Below, piece after piece: positions 37,346 through 48,419 of a stretch of DNA of 64,000 nt. A model generated the notes under the pieces. The model saw only the letters and a program-made list of their open reading frames with translations, made no database searches and had not been told where the DNA came from. Every line of letters begins with the position of its first letter. Positions within the stretch are counted from its first letter, which is position 1. Made by a program: the position numbers and the translations under genes. This DNA is from Malaya genurostris (Eukaryota; Arthropoda; Insecta; Diptera; Culicidae), in the NCBI RefSeq assembly GCF_030247185.1, contig NC_080570.1, positions 123,181,340 through 123,245,339 of the forward strand, given 5' to 3'.

Positions 37346-40300
37346 GTAGCTCAGTGGTCTGTGAAAGGATTTATATAATCTAACTACCAATAGAATCGAA
37401 TTTTTTCAACTTAAACGTGTATAGCAAAAGCATTGAAGTATTTCAATAGTACACTATTGAAAAACCTGTCTCATTTGACCCATGTCAACACCAGCCAATC
37501 AGAACGCGTTCTGGTTCTGACGAGAAGAACAAAATATCTGCTTTGTTCGAGAAAAATGTTCCGAAAAGTGTTGAATATCGCAGTGAGTTCCTCAATTTGG
37601 TCCTTCTGAATGCTAGAAACGAATACCTACAGTATATTAATAGTTTCTTTCAATAAATTATGCAAATCCGAAATGAAATAATCGACATTAAATACAAAAT
37701 TAAATCAACAAAAATTGGATCAGTTTGGATTCTATCGCCACTGCGAGCAGATGTATTTTGTGTCGTTTGCAAAGCTAGTTTCGCTTCCGACAAGAGCGAT
37801 TACGTCACAGCTGCATCATTTGCATTGGTGAAAAAGCATCGGTGGAGAGCATTTCACAAAATCAGCCGTTCTAATGGCTCTAAAAGTTTTCTAAAGAACT
37901 AGTAGGATTTCTTGCTTGCAAATCGAAGGGAAATATCCTCAGTTTAGTGCTAATCTAGAACTGTTAGATTTGATTTGTGCACTTTTCGCTGTGTGAAATT
38001 CACAGTAATCTAGATTAAGTGAAGCCTTCTTTGTTTTTGAGAAAAATGTGGAAAAGAGGAATGCTTGCATAATTCATACAAATGATCAACTAATTGATGT
38101 TGGGAAGTGTTTAGGAACATGGCAGTTGTTTTCGTATTCACGACATCCAGTTATGTCTCTGACATTACCCACCCGCCTTTTTTCAGACCAAAAGTTATGA
38201 GAGAACGATAGTATAGTTTGGTATTATTATCGTCAGAGAATCTTAATTTCAGGTATTCTTAACGACATTTTCAAAATATTGGAGTGTAAGGTGAGCACCA
38301 TGGATGATCTCGATAAAAATTGTGGCTGTGTGTTAGATGAAATGAGCACGGAAGAAGTGATAGAGTTTTGTCAGAGTACCAAACAACTTGTTGGATATAC
38401 TACTTTGCCAGTATCAGAGAAAATAGCTTCAAAAGCACTTGTATTCATGCTCGTTGGTATTCAAGCGCGCTGGAAACAAGTCGTTGCTTTCCATCATACG
38501 GGAAACTCCATCGGTGGAAGTTTATTGAAAGATATGGTTGAAGCGATCATTCAACGCGCATAATCGATTGGACTAAAAGTTCACTTCTGCACTTCAGACT
38601 CTGGCTCTGAGAATCAGCGGTTCTGGAGAAATCTCGGAGTGAATTTTACCAAGGAAAATGTGACCAATGAATTGTCTGTACCACATCCTTTCGATGGAGC
38701 CCGCCGTTTAGAAGTTGTACCAGATCCAGTGCATTTGTTCAAGAACGCAGGTAACGGGTGGATCAACAATGTGTATCAAGTTTTACCTCAGTGGTACGTA
38801 GAAGAGAAAGGCTTGGAATATAATATTGTGCATCGAGATCATCTTCGAATGCTTGTTGATTTTGAAAAAAGTAATAGTCTCCGTATGAGTTATTCACTCT
38901 CATCAGCAGACGTTTGATTCGATAATAAGATATCCTCTATTGAGAAAATGAAGGCTTCCAACGCAACAAAATATTGCAATCACACAATATCTGCAGCCCT
39001 TCGACTTTTTGCTGCCGAGTCTGGATGTGGGGAGGTGAATGCCACAGCCTGTTTTATAGAAGATTTATCAATCTGGTTTGATTATATCAATAATAGACGC
39101 CAAGAATGTGCTTGTAGATGAAACCAGATATCAGCATGTTGTCAAACATATGAAGAAGACTGCAAAACTTGTTTACGATTTGAAAGTTGGCGAATCTGGT
39201 AAATGGAAACCGTGGAAAACTTGTGTTATGATGAGTACGAATGCAACTTTAAGAATTACGGAACGTTGTTTTGATCTTGGTATTGAAGAAATTTTAACCT
39301 CGCGATTCACTCAGGATTGTTCAGAAAGTTTATTTTCTGTGATAAGATCTAAACAACGTCGGCCAACTTCCCTAGAATTCAGACGAAATTTAAAAAAATG
39401 TTGCGCTGTCGACCTGTTGTTGGCTACAATTCCGTCCGCGTCATACGTGGCAGATGAACAAAAACATCTAATTGGTATCACTGAACTAATGTCTTACCAT
39501 AGTGAAATAAAACATGTGCTGAAAACCGGCCCCGATAGTATAGAACTATCAGACATAAATGAAAACGAAGTTAACATTGAAGTGGCCTACGAAACGCTGG
39601 TTTCCGAAGCCGGAATAATTTTTGATCGAGCAGAACAAAATACAATTTACCATATAGCAGGTTATATTATTGGGAAATTGAGTTTGCAGAAAACAGTATG
39701 CTAATCATGCATATTAAAACTGTCTTGCACCGCGACAACGATTGAAAAATCTGAGTTCACAAAATTCACATCTTTGCGTGCAAAACCGTATGGAAATAAT
39801 TTTCATTTCGTCACGGAAGCTCTTTTCAATTATTTCATGACAATGGAAATTATTTTCCGCAACTATAGAGCAAATTGCACATCCGAAGCTAGTGATTTAC
39901 CTTCGAAAATATTGAGGGAATTTATACTATTACCGAAGAATATATTCCACTGTGAACAGTTTAGAATCAAGACGATGAACCGCTTCATACAATTTCGTTT
40001 GAAATCAGAAAATTCGAAAAAAAATCGAAAAAAGAAATTTGATAGTCGCATGTACTGAAAATATATAAAAATCAAATATAAACAAAACACTCCTTAGCAA
40101 TGTGTTATTAGAAAGAAATCAACACAAATATAAATACAACTATATTAGTAGTACACTATAAAAAAACACATTTCATCAAGCATTACAAGCTACCGATACG
40201 TCCTAGCCATTAATCAGAGTCAAAAAAAAAATTCACATGAATTGTAATTAAATATATATTCAATCTTTCTATACGTACGAATCAAATACAAAGCGGCTCT

Positions 40301-40406
40301 GGCAACATAGGTCGAGAGACTTCAGTAATTTACCACAGGGATCCAAAATAATAAGAAGATGTTATTATTTTCGGAAAAAGAAGCCAGTTGTCTGGTCCTG
40401 TCCTAG

Positions 40407-40512
40407 GATACAACAAGAGATATTCACGATCAAAAACTTATCACTCTCTCAGAGGGTAAACTTTGAAAAGGCACCCCATAGTAAAGAAAGTCGTATTCAC
40501 GACAAAAAAAAA
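40407..40512 (-). mobile_element. Repeat U, copy 1 (start portion displaced by the P element)
   Basis: Begins with the duplicated octamer GATACAAC and continues AAGAGATATTCACGATCAAA, then the TACCCTCTGAGAGAG block in reverse, to the outer TCGTATTCACGAC at 40491-40503. It is the reverse complement of 35489-35600 and completes the copy at 32808-34585. Confidence 0.8.
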
Positions 40513-41088
40513 CTTTGAATTCGACTGCTCAATTGTTTTATTTTATTGAAAATAATAATTTTGTTATCTTACGTATAGATAAGTGAATAAAACCGTAGAA
40601 ATGAAAAAAATTGATTCGCTTGCGATATCAATTTCTGTTCATTTATATTCTGTTGAATATCCTCGTGACTGCAACAGCCTGCCCGCAAAATCAATTAGTG
40701 TCAATCCTGAACAAATCCACTGCTTCACCGGGAATGTCTTTATCTGTGGGAAGCTAAATACGATAGACAAGCGGTTGGTTCCACCGACACAAATCGTACG
40801 TGCTCGTAATTTGACGCATCACTGAGAAACATCTAAAGCACACATATTAGCCCGCCGGCCGGTCCCCTCGAAGCCGAACAATTTGTTCTTCGATTGCTCC
40901 GAGTCAGGCAACGGTCATCCGTCATCGTTATCTGGTTTCGGTCTAAACGCAATAATTCTGCTGGCGACCCTGGCCCCTTTTCGTACCGTAACTTACCGCG
41001 ACCGTCCCAATTTCGTCGGTTAATCTTTCTGGGATCTAGATTTTTTTTCCTTGTTTGTGCTGCTCCCTTTTCCTGAGATCCGATCTGA

Positions 41089-42190
41089 TCCCAAGTAACA
41101 TTTTTAATATTAATAAATACTTGTAGCTATCTTCAATGCTACATAATAAATCTTGCATTAAAACTTTAAACTCCACGAAAGCCTACTGAAAACCTCTATA
41201 AGAGCATGTTCCTGCCAAGTGGACCATTCTTCATAAGGTTTATAAAGCAAAGTGAAGAATCATCATAAAGCTGCGTTAAAACTTCAAATTCAAGAAAATT
41301 TTGAAACCAGCTTTGCGATCAACATTAAATTTATTTGGATGGAATAAATTCCACTATGAATAAACTGTTGTTTTGGTAATATTTTTCTTGATTATATGTG
41401 TGTCATATCTGCTTTGAATGCAATCAGTAACAATTTATTTGATTTTATTTACAAGTTTGAGGCTTTTACCGAACGTAAAAACTTCATGCGCTTTTATTTT
41501 TATCGTGAATGTATGGATAAAAATAAGAATTATAACTAATCGCCTTGAAATAAATACGGTTTTTGCGAAAGTCTCCATGATTTATGAAAATTATTTTCTG
41601 TGATTTATCGTCTTTTTTGTAAAAAACTATTTCATGGCGATAAAACTTGTGCATACGTTTTGAAAATAAATCATAAAAGTCCATCATACTTCCTCGTTTT
41701 TGCATTTCGAAGTTTATTTGATGTCAATAAAGGCTACGGCAAAGAACATTATAATGGCGGCCATGAAATTTTCTTTAATACAAATTACACTTAATCTAAG
41801 AAGTAATAAATCAAATAGCCCACAACAGGAGTGTCATAAATGTACTTTAGAACTCTCAAATTTGCTCTGCGTGAAACTGTCATTCAATGAACGCGCACAC
41901 ACACAAATCTAGATTTATGAAAGAATTTTACTGACAATGTTTTAAAGAAAATTTTCTAAAGCAATATTAAGAACGTTTGCATGGTTTTATTCTAGTACAA
42001 ATTTATTTATTTTTAGTCCAGTTGTTAGTCTAGGTAAAAGGATTTATAGAAGCTTTAAAAACTATGATATTACTTGTCAAAAGCGACACTTATTATAGTT
42101 GTTATAAAACAAGTAGTGATTGAACAAGCAATTACAAAACTCCTATAAATTATAATCAAAACCAAAAGGCACTCGAATTGTTACTTGGGA
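41089..42190. mobile_element. Candidate 1.1 kb element with TCCCAAGTAACA terminal inverted repeats
   Basis: The left end reads TCCCAAGTAACATTT and the right end, reversed, TCCCAAGTAACAATT. The interior is AT-rich, with no convincing transposase. Flanking bases do not give an obvious duplication, so the class is open; the borders are supported only by the inverted repeats. Confidence 0.5.
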
Positions 42191-44214
42191 ACAGTGTTCA
42201 GTGACAGCGCCGGCGGCGGTAGGAAGTAAGCAAAACATCCGCCAAATTTGGAATATTGCTCTATTTCTCATAACTTCAATATGAGAAAACTGCTACCGGT
42301 TCCGGTCGGGTCTTTCCGTTGGTTCTTTTTTTTTTTATTTTTCATTCTCACAGCTCCCAATCCAAACAAACCCTCCGTAGCGAAAAGGAACAAGGTCTGG
42401 CATCATCTTTCAGCGTTTTCCTCATTTATTAGTACAATGTATTATCGGACGGAACGACGGAACCCTTTTTGCGGGTCGAAAAAGTTCGGTGTGTCCAATC
42501 TTTATGAATCGCCGTTTACGACTGAACCGAAAAAAAACCGGACAGTATTTCTTTTTCTGCAAGTCGTGCCCAAAAACATCTGGTAAGCGTTGAATCACGA
42601 TCTAATAAAAGAAAATTATGGTGAAATGGTGGTAAATTGAATGTTTCAACCAGATCCGGAAATGATGACTATCAATTCTACTGACAAATTGCAAAAAGGA
42701 TTGCAATTGGTATGCAAAGCTGAGTGTGAAGTAAGGAGTGTATCGAAAATAAGCTATCCACATGCATTTGTGTTGTATGCATGTATTTGTGATGGTTTTT
42801 TATACTCAGATCACAAGTTAATTATTTTACTACACTAAATTAATTTAAAAAAATAACATTAATTTTATTACTCTTACTAACTACTTATGTCTATACACTT
42901 CTATGGTTAAATCTAAACTGAATCCGTTGGACAACTGCTCTTGGGGTTCAAGCTCCAGGTTATTGTTATTGTTTAGACTGCCGGTTAGATTCTCACGAAG
43001 TTATGTTGATGTTTTGAATTCTTGTACCGTTTGCCCATGTGTCGTAATTGTTGTTGTTGGATTCCTGTGTTGATCATCATTTAACTCTTCCCTTCTTGAA
43101 AAGACTTTGTCCTCAAAGTTTCATGGAACGGTCTTGTGTTGTCATATTTAAATATTTTTGAATTTCAATGAATCTTTCTTCTGAAACATCTGGATATTAT
43201 ATGATATAATGATCATCAACTAATTGATATTCGGAAGTGTTAAGGAACATGTCAGTTGTTTTCGTATTCACGACATCCAGTTATGTCTCTGACATTACCC
43301 ACCCGCCTTTTTTTTACAAGAATTCGACATAGAGTTTCGTTTTTAAAAGGTTTGATTCACACTTGTTTTTTCATGCAGTTCGTTTAAGTGTTTAAATTCT
43401 AAAACACAAAATCAAACGTTATCTCTTGCGTCATCGTTTTTCAAAAACAGAGTATTTTATTCGTCGTGCTTTTCACTGAATTCATGTTGCAAAAATGACC
43501 ATCGTAGCAGAAACACGCTTGAAGTTATACCCAACAACGTCAAGTGCGTTACGTTGAAATTTCAGCGAAATCAGTCCGAATGGATCATGATCCGAGAAAT
43601 TTTATTCATGGTGTATTATAACAAGAAAATATATTATTTTCCCCAAGTCATGACTCGTTTTGCTCATTTCTAGAATCGGAATTTTGCCCGTTTAGATGGA
43701 AGGAATGCTGATTGGACTGTGATACTCGAAAGAGAAACTGTCATTTGCACTTGGGACCTTTTCTAATGTTAGTCTTCATTTCTCTCATTTACTTGTAGGT
43801 ACGAAATTTGAGGCGAACCCGCTTGAGGGCGCCCTAGTCGCAAATGTGGGAGCTGAATATTTTAATAATAAGATCTCTTCGGTGCAACTATACCGATCGT
43901 TCAGTTAATTAAATTTTCATTGAGCTGGATACTAAATGTTCTGCTGCTTGAAAGTTAGTCAAATTTTACCGGCATCCTTAAAAAAATTTAGTGTGAGAAA
44001 AACAGCTATTGTTGTAAAACGCAAAAGAAGTTTTATTTGCAGTTGTTTATGCGGAAATTTTATTAAAGAAGAGAAATTATTCTTGAAAATTCAGCTAGCA
44101 GTAGTAAAGAAAGCTGCTTTTGCGTTTATTCAACAGTTACTGTTTTACCTTTTTTTATAAATATAAAAAATAGGTATAGAATTCGCTCAAACTTTCGAAA
44201 AATTTTCCGAGGCC
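42191..44214. other. No recognisable gene; one end fragment of repeat U
   Basis: Positions 43212-43317 match the terminal ~105 bp of repeat U (GATCAACTAATTGATATTCGG through CATTACCCACCCGCC). Positions 43729-43768 match one terminus of the MITE at 52561-52784. The remainder has short open frames without motifs. Confidence 0.5.
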
Positions 44215-44640
44215 CGGGGGCCGAATGTCATATACCAATCGATTCAGCTCGACGAACCGAGCAAATGTCTGTGTGTGTGTGTATGTGTGTGTGTCTGTAT
44301 GTGTGTTGTCAACTAAGAGGTCGAGATCTCAGAGATGGCTGGACCGATTTTGATCAAACTAGTCGCAAATGAAAGGTCTCTCCGTCACCCAAAACGCTAT
44401 TGAATGGTTTTGAGATAGGATGTTTACTTTTTGAGTTATACGAAGTTTTGTGTCAAAATTTTCCAGACCTAGATTTCGCTCGGTAATACCTATCCAACAA
44501 GCCATAGATTGTTAAAATCCGTCCATTTTTAACGGAGATATCGATATTTTTGTTTAAGCCTTATTCCAGTAGAAGGAATTTTGAGCGCTGTAAGAAAAAG
44601 CAATGCTTGGGAGCAACATGAAACACGATTTTTTATACTG
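44215..44640. repeat. Mosquito interspersed module with short (TG)n
   Basis: Begins GGGGGCCGAATGTCATATACC, followed by ATTCAGCTCGACGAACCGAG and an interrupted TG run (44270-44308), then GAGATGGCTGGACCGATTTT. This is the same kind of module as 27480-27970. Class uncertain. Confidence 0.6.
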
Positions 44641-44702
44641 TTACATATAATTGTTTCTAAGTACCAAAAAGACTGTGTACAGCATCCTTTTTTATGACAA
44701 TT

Positions 44703-45027
44703 TACCTCGGACCAATTTTAGCACGGTTCATTTTTGGCAACATAATCGTTCGAATATGCCATATGTAAACCAGATGATACCAGCATTATCGAGTTGGAAG
44801 TAATTCCATAATTATATTGATTTAAACTATTTACAGCAATAAATGCTGGAAGAACATGACTTCCATATACCATACGACTCAGTTCGTCGAGATCAGCAAA
44901 TGCGTGTATGACAAATAATATGACTCAATTTTCTCGGAGATGGTTAAACCGTTTTCTACAAACTCAGATTCATATGAAAAGTCGTATACTCCCAAACAAG
45001 GTTCCTGAATTACGTTTGGATTCGGCT
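44703..45027 (+). repeat. 325-bp direct repeat flanking the LOA-type element (left copy)
   Basis: Identical in length and 317 of 325 positions to 48913-49237, counted by eye, with no gaps. The left copy ends where the retrotransposon's 5' sequence begins. The sequence includes the dispersed mosquito phrase CATACGACTCAGTTCGTCGA. Confidence 0.9.
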
Positions 45028-45487
45028 GCTCGGCCATCCATGGAAGTTGACCATCAATGTCAACTTCCCTCTCTGAGCAGGTCCACCTGTACCGGTGGTA
45101 TAAGTCCACCAAACAGGTAAGCCGTGTGGCATCCGGCGGAATTATTTTCTACCAAGAATTGATCCACTGGTTTCCTGTCGTAAAAGGCCACAAAAATAGT
45201 AACTCCTAAGTCAAGGTGTATTTCCGTGCCGATGGCTGAATGGCTGCAGGAGGTTAAACAATGCAGTCGTGAACGGAATATCTTGGGGTTTTCCCTTACT
45301 GTGTTAAGCGAAGCTCTGGCACAGTGGACGACTTCTTTCTTCGCAACTCGTGGGATTTGAATGATTAAAACATTTTAAAAAATCCTTACATGGTTCGCTA
45401 TAGGCGATTATAAGCCAATATATTTGGTTTCTTCTAGTTGTTGTACGATAAGTGCTGGAGATGGGGTGTTCATTACTCTGATTAATA

Positions 45488-45715
45488 ATGGTTAGAGTGG
45501 CACAAATCAATCTCCAGCATAAACGTACAGCAACTATAAATCTATCCAGACTTCTGCAAGAAGGTAAAGCTTCTATAGCTTTGGTTCAAGAACCATATTT
45601 CCAAAAGGGAAACTTCTACGTTGGAAAATTGTTAAACCCAGTCTTTGTTGCCTTCAACAAGACCGGAATGACAAATCCACGTGAAATGCCTCGAGCATGC
45701 ATACTTGCAAATAGT
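45488..45715 (+). pseudogene. LOA-type endonuclease, N-terminal fragment
   Basis: The start at 45488 gives MVRVAQINLQHKRTATINL, then ALVQEPYF, where the QEP motif holds a catalytic Glu of the apurinic-type endonuclease. PRACILANS near 45690-45712 is the last recognisable part. Past that point this frame runs into sequence that, in the other phase, encodes the reverse transcriptase region, showing a large deletion with frameshift at about 45712. The remaining catalytic Asp and His residues are lost. Confidence 0.75.
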
Positions 45716-48419
45716 GGAAAGGAAACTATGCAGAAGAGCTTGGAACCACCGACGCAGAGATGGGTCGGAGGCATTCGTGTTGGCTCGAAGGGCTTACAAA
45801 AATGCTCTTCGATCGTCTGAGCGAAGTGGTTGGAAAAGCCTCTGCACAAATGTCTCTAGTCTCAACGAGGCTAGCAGATTAAATAAGTTACTTTCGAAGT
45901 CTAAGGACTTTAATGTCAGTTTCTTAAGAACTTCAGATGGTGAACACTTGTCTGATGAAGGTAATGTACTTCACCATCTTTTCAACACTCACTTTCCAGG
46001 ATGTATGGATCCATCACCGACAGCTCTTCCCGAGACTTTTTCAGGTAGTTACGATTCTTGGACCCTTGCTCGAAGCGTTGTGACGATTGAATCGGTCAAA
46101 TGGGCAGTTGAGAGTTTTGCTCCGTACAAATCTCCTGGAAAGGATGGAGTTTTCCCAGTGTTACTGCAGAAAGGGTATGAACATTTCAAACATGTTTTGA
46201 AGAAAATACTTACTTTTAGTCTTGCGACTGGATATATTCCAAGAGCCTGGCAGGAAATAATTGTCAAATTTATTCCCAAAGGCGGTCGCGACACTTATGA
46301 GGAAGCGAAGAGTTTCAGGCCTATCAGTCTTAGCTCATTTCTTCTTAAAACAGTGGAACGCATAGTCGATCACTATATCAGGAATGTTAGTCTGGGCGTG
46401 CATCCGCTACATGGAATGCAACATGCTTACCAGCGTGGAAAGTCCACTACAACCCTGTTACATGATGTTGTGTACAACATTGAAAAAACTTTCTCACTAA
46501 AGCAATCTTGCTTGGGAGTTTTCCTAGATATTGAAGGTGCCTTTGATAACGTGTCTTTCAATTCAATTCTGGAAGCAGCCCGTGGTCATGGCATACCTTC
46601 AAGTATCACAAATTGGATACACGCAATGCTTAGCAATCGACTTCTTTGTTCATCGCTTCGGCAAGCAGAGATTAGGAAGCTGAGTGTCTGTGGGTGTCCT
46701 CAATCCCCACTTTTATGGAACCTAGTCGCTGATGGTTTGTTAAGGAAACTTAATAACCTTGGATTTTTGACTTATGGTTTTGCCGACGATTATCATATAT
46801 TGATGACCGGTATAAGCATTAACACTTTCTTTGATTTAATGCAACAAGCCCTGCGATCTGTTGAACAATGGTGTTGTCAGGTTGGATTATCTGTAAATCC
46901 GGGCAAAACATCAATGGTTCTTTTCACTCATCGTAGGATAATCACAGGAGCTCGTCCGTTGCAGTTCTTCGGTTCAGAGGTTACTGTAGTCGATCAAGTT
47001 AAATACGTCGGGGTTATTCTTGACTCAAAACTGAATTGGTCTGCTCACATTGACTTCAGGATTAAAAGAGCTTGCATGGCTTTCGGCCAATGCAGACGAG
47101 CTTTTGGAAAATCATGGGGACTCAAACCCAGATATATTCATTGGATCTACACAACTATTGTTAGACCAATTTTAGCATATGGATGTCTTGTATGGTGGCA
47201 GAAAGGAGAAGTCGCGACAGTTCAGTCAAAGCTAAATCATCTCCAAAGGATGGTCCTAATGGCGATGACAGGAGCATTCACGACAATTCCTACTGCTGCT
47301 CTAGAGGCGCTACTGTGCATTAAACCACTACATGTGTTCCTAAAACAAGAAGCATTATCTTGTGCATACCGTCTTAAGGTTACAGGGCTTTGGAACAGTA
47401 ACCCATTAGATTATGCTACCAGCCACACTCGCTTGTGGTCTCAAATGGTTACGTGGGATGAGTATTTACTCGCTCCTAGTGACCTAACTCTCACATGTAG
47501 TTTTCCTTTCAAAACATTCAATGTGAGCTATCCTCTTCGTGAGGAATGGTTGTCTTGTTGTCTGGAACGACAACTTGATGAACACATAGTTTGTTATACG
47601 GACGGTTCTCTGTTGAATGGTCGTGCTGGTGCTGGTGTCTACTGTCGTGAAATGAGGCTGGAGCAGTCTCATTCACTTGGTAGATACTGTACTGTGTTCC
47701 AAGCAGAAATTTACGCGATTCTGTGTGGAGTACAATCGGCACTTCAGCAGAGGATCTGTGGTAAACGAATTTATTTTTGTTCCGACAGTCAGGCAGCCTT
47801 AAAAGCACTCAGTTCGAATGACTCACGGTCGAATCTAGCGATCGCATGTCGAACTCAAATTGAAGACCTCAGCATTTCAAATGCTGTTTACTTCTTATGG
47901 GTACCCGGCCATTCTGGTATTACTGGAAATGAATGGGCTGATGAGTTGGCTAGAGCTGGTGCAACGAATGATTTCTTTGGTCCTGAACCAGCTTTACCAC
48001 TTTCAACTAGTTGGATAAAGCACAAGATTCGTTCTTGGGCTGCATCCAAACATGCCAGCTACTGGCGCAGCTTGCAAACTTGCGCTCAGACAAAAGCATT
48101 TCTACCAGATTTAAATCTGAAAATGTCAAAGTGTCTAGTGCATTTCTCCAAGCATCATTGCAGTATTCTGGTCAGAGCTCTGACTGGACATTGCAAACTA
48201 AATTATCACCTGGCTACTATTCAACGTGCTGAGTATTATTCGTGTGATTTGTGTGAATGCGATTATGGTACTTCATATCATCTGATATGTAACTGTCCCG
48301 CATTGACGCAGCTACGTATCCGGGTTTTTGGTTCTCCATACATGGTTGAGTCTGTGTATGCGGAGCTAAAATTGAAGGATATTCTCTCGTTTCTCACCCA
48401 ATGTGGTAAGGAGCTATAG
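45681..48419 (+). CDS. LOA-type reverse transcriptase with RNase H (912-codon open frame)
   Basis: Copies retrotransposon RNA at the target site. The coding sense starts near 45715 (VERKLCRRAWNHRRRDG); the ATG at 45681 lies in out-of-frame endonuclease sequence. Reverse transcriptase motifs: SPGKDGVFPVLLQ, FIPKGG, FRPISLSSFLLK, motif A VFLDIEGAFDNV, motif C YGFADDY with catalytic Asp pair, and LGVILDSKLNW. In motif B it reads VCGCPQSPLLWNL, where relatives have four extra residues between PQ and SP; a 12-bp in-frame deletion is likely. RNase H follows with CYTDGSLLNGRAGAG, QAEIYAI, SDSQAAL and GNEWADELA, so the D-E-D-D set is present. The C-terminus holds a Cys/His cluster (CDLCECDYGTSYHLICNC). 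No stop interrupts it, suggesting recent insertion. Upstream deletion makes natural translation doubtful. Confidence 0.9.
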   Translation: MKCLEHAYLQIVERKLCRRAWNHRRRDGSEAFVLARRAYKNALRSSERSGWKSLCTNVSSLNEASRLNKLLSKSKDFNVSFLRTSDGEHLSDEGNVLHHLFNTHFPGCMDPSPTALPETFSGSYDSWTLARSVVTIESVKWAVESFAPYKSPGKDGVFPVLLQKGYEHFKHVLKKILTFSLATGYIPRAWQEIIVKFIPKGGRDTYEEAKSFRPISLSSFLLKTVERIVDHYIRNVSLGVHPLHGMQHAYQRGKSTTTLLHDVVYNIEKTFSLKQSCLGVFLDIEGAFDNVSFNSILEAARGHGIPSSITNWIHAMLSNRLLCSSLRQAEIRKLSVCGCPQSPLLWNLVADGLLRKLNNLGFLTYGFADDYHILMTGISINTFFDLMQQALRSVEQWCCQVGLSVNPGKTSMVLFTHRRIITGARPLQFFGSEVTVVDQVKYVGVILDSKLNWSAHIDFRIKRACMAFGQCRRAFGKSWGLKPRYIHWIYTTIVRPILAYGCLVWWQKGEVATVQSKLNHLQRMVLMAMTGAFTTIPTAALEALLCIKPLHVFLKQEALSCAYRLKVTGLWNSNPLDYATSHTRLWSQMVTWDEYLLAPSDLTLTCSFPFKTFNVSYPLREEWLSCCLERQLDEHIVCYTDGSLLNGRAGAGVYCREMRLEQSHSLGRYCTVFQAEIYAILCGVQSALQQRICGKRIYFCSDSQAALKALSSNDSRSNLAIACRTQIEDLSISNAVYFLWVPGHSGITGNEWADELARAGATNDFFGPEPALPLSTSWIKHKIRSWAASKHASYWRSLQTCAQTKAFLPDLNLKMSKCLVHFSKHHCSILVRALTGHCKLNYHLATIQRAEYYSCDLCECDYGTSYHLICNCPALTQLRIRVFGSPYMVESVYAELKLKDILSFLTQCGKEL

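Larger units (their letters stand above)
35483..38183 (+). mobile_element. Dispersed repeat U, copy 2, within the P-element intron
   Basis: Starts with TTTTTGTCGTGAATACGACT about 25 bp after the exon-three donor and ends with CTGACATTACCCACCCGCC about 70 bp before the exon-four acceptor. The first part (35489-35935) repeats the reverse of 34255-34585 plus 40407-40505. A second promoter-proximal stretch appears again at 37346-37530, so this copy is internally rearranged or carries nested pieces. It includes a CCAAT-TATA promoter-like block, an H2B-like remnant, stem-loops and, between about 36400 and 37345, hAT-MITE-like fragments. Confidence 0.7.
34707..40058 (+). pseudogene. P-element transposase (THAP9-like), four exons, disrupted
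   Basis: Four exons join in phase at consensus splice sites: about 34707-34864 (donor GTAGGT), 34974-35119 (donor GTATGA), 35169-35458 (donor GTATGT) and 38253 onward (acceptor TTTCAG). Exons one and two form a THAP DNA-binding domain: KWIRFC, then KIKPSNRLCS joined to IHFPDGKI. A coiled-coil-like ENLRLKQEIAKIKR follows. Exon three holds the WDPETIIECLQIRF region. Exon four gives LNDIFKILECKV, FMLVGIQARWKQVVAFHHTG, FCTSDSGSENQRFW and LTSRFTQDCSESLFSVIRSK, all typical of P/THAP9 proteins, and ends near 40058 with a basic tail. In-frame stops at 38561, 38915 and 39702, a frameshift near 39090 and one near 34765 make it non-functional. The overall family call is firm. Confidence 0.88.
34586..40406 (+). 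mobile_element. P element with 8-bp target-site duplication
   Basis: The ends CTAGGACAGGACCTGACAAT and, reversed, CTAGGACAGGACCAGACAAC form terminal inverted repeats of about 20 bp with two mismatches. Both sides are flanked by GATACAAC (34578-34585 and 40407-40414), the perfect 8-bp duplication characteristic of P elements. Removing the insertion restores a continuous stretch of repeat U. The element encodes a THAP-domain transposase on the plus strand. At 5821 bp it is longer than usual because a 2.7 kb copy of repeat U lies in its third intron. Confidence 0.9.

Noticed and set aside
37660..37902. An 80-codon frame with Cys residues in U copy 2 as a gene
   Set aside because: The same sequence in U copy 1 is interrupted by indels and stops, so there is no sign of protein conservation.
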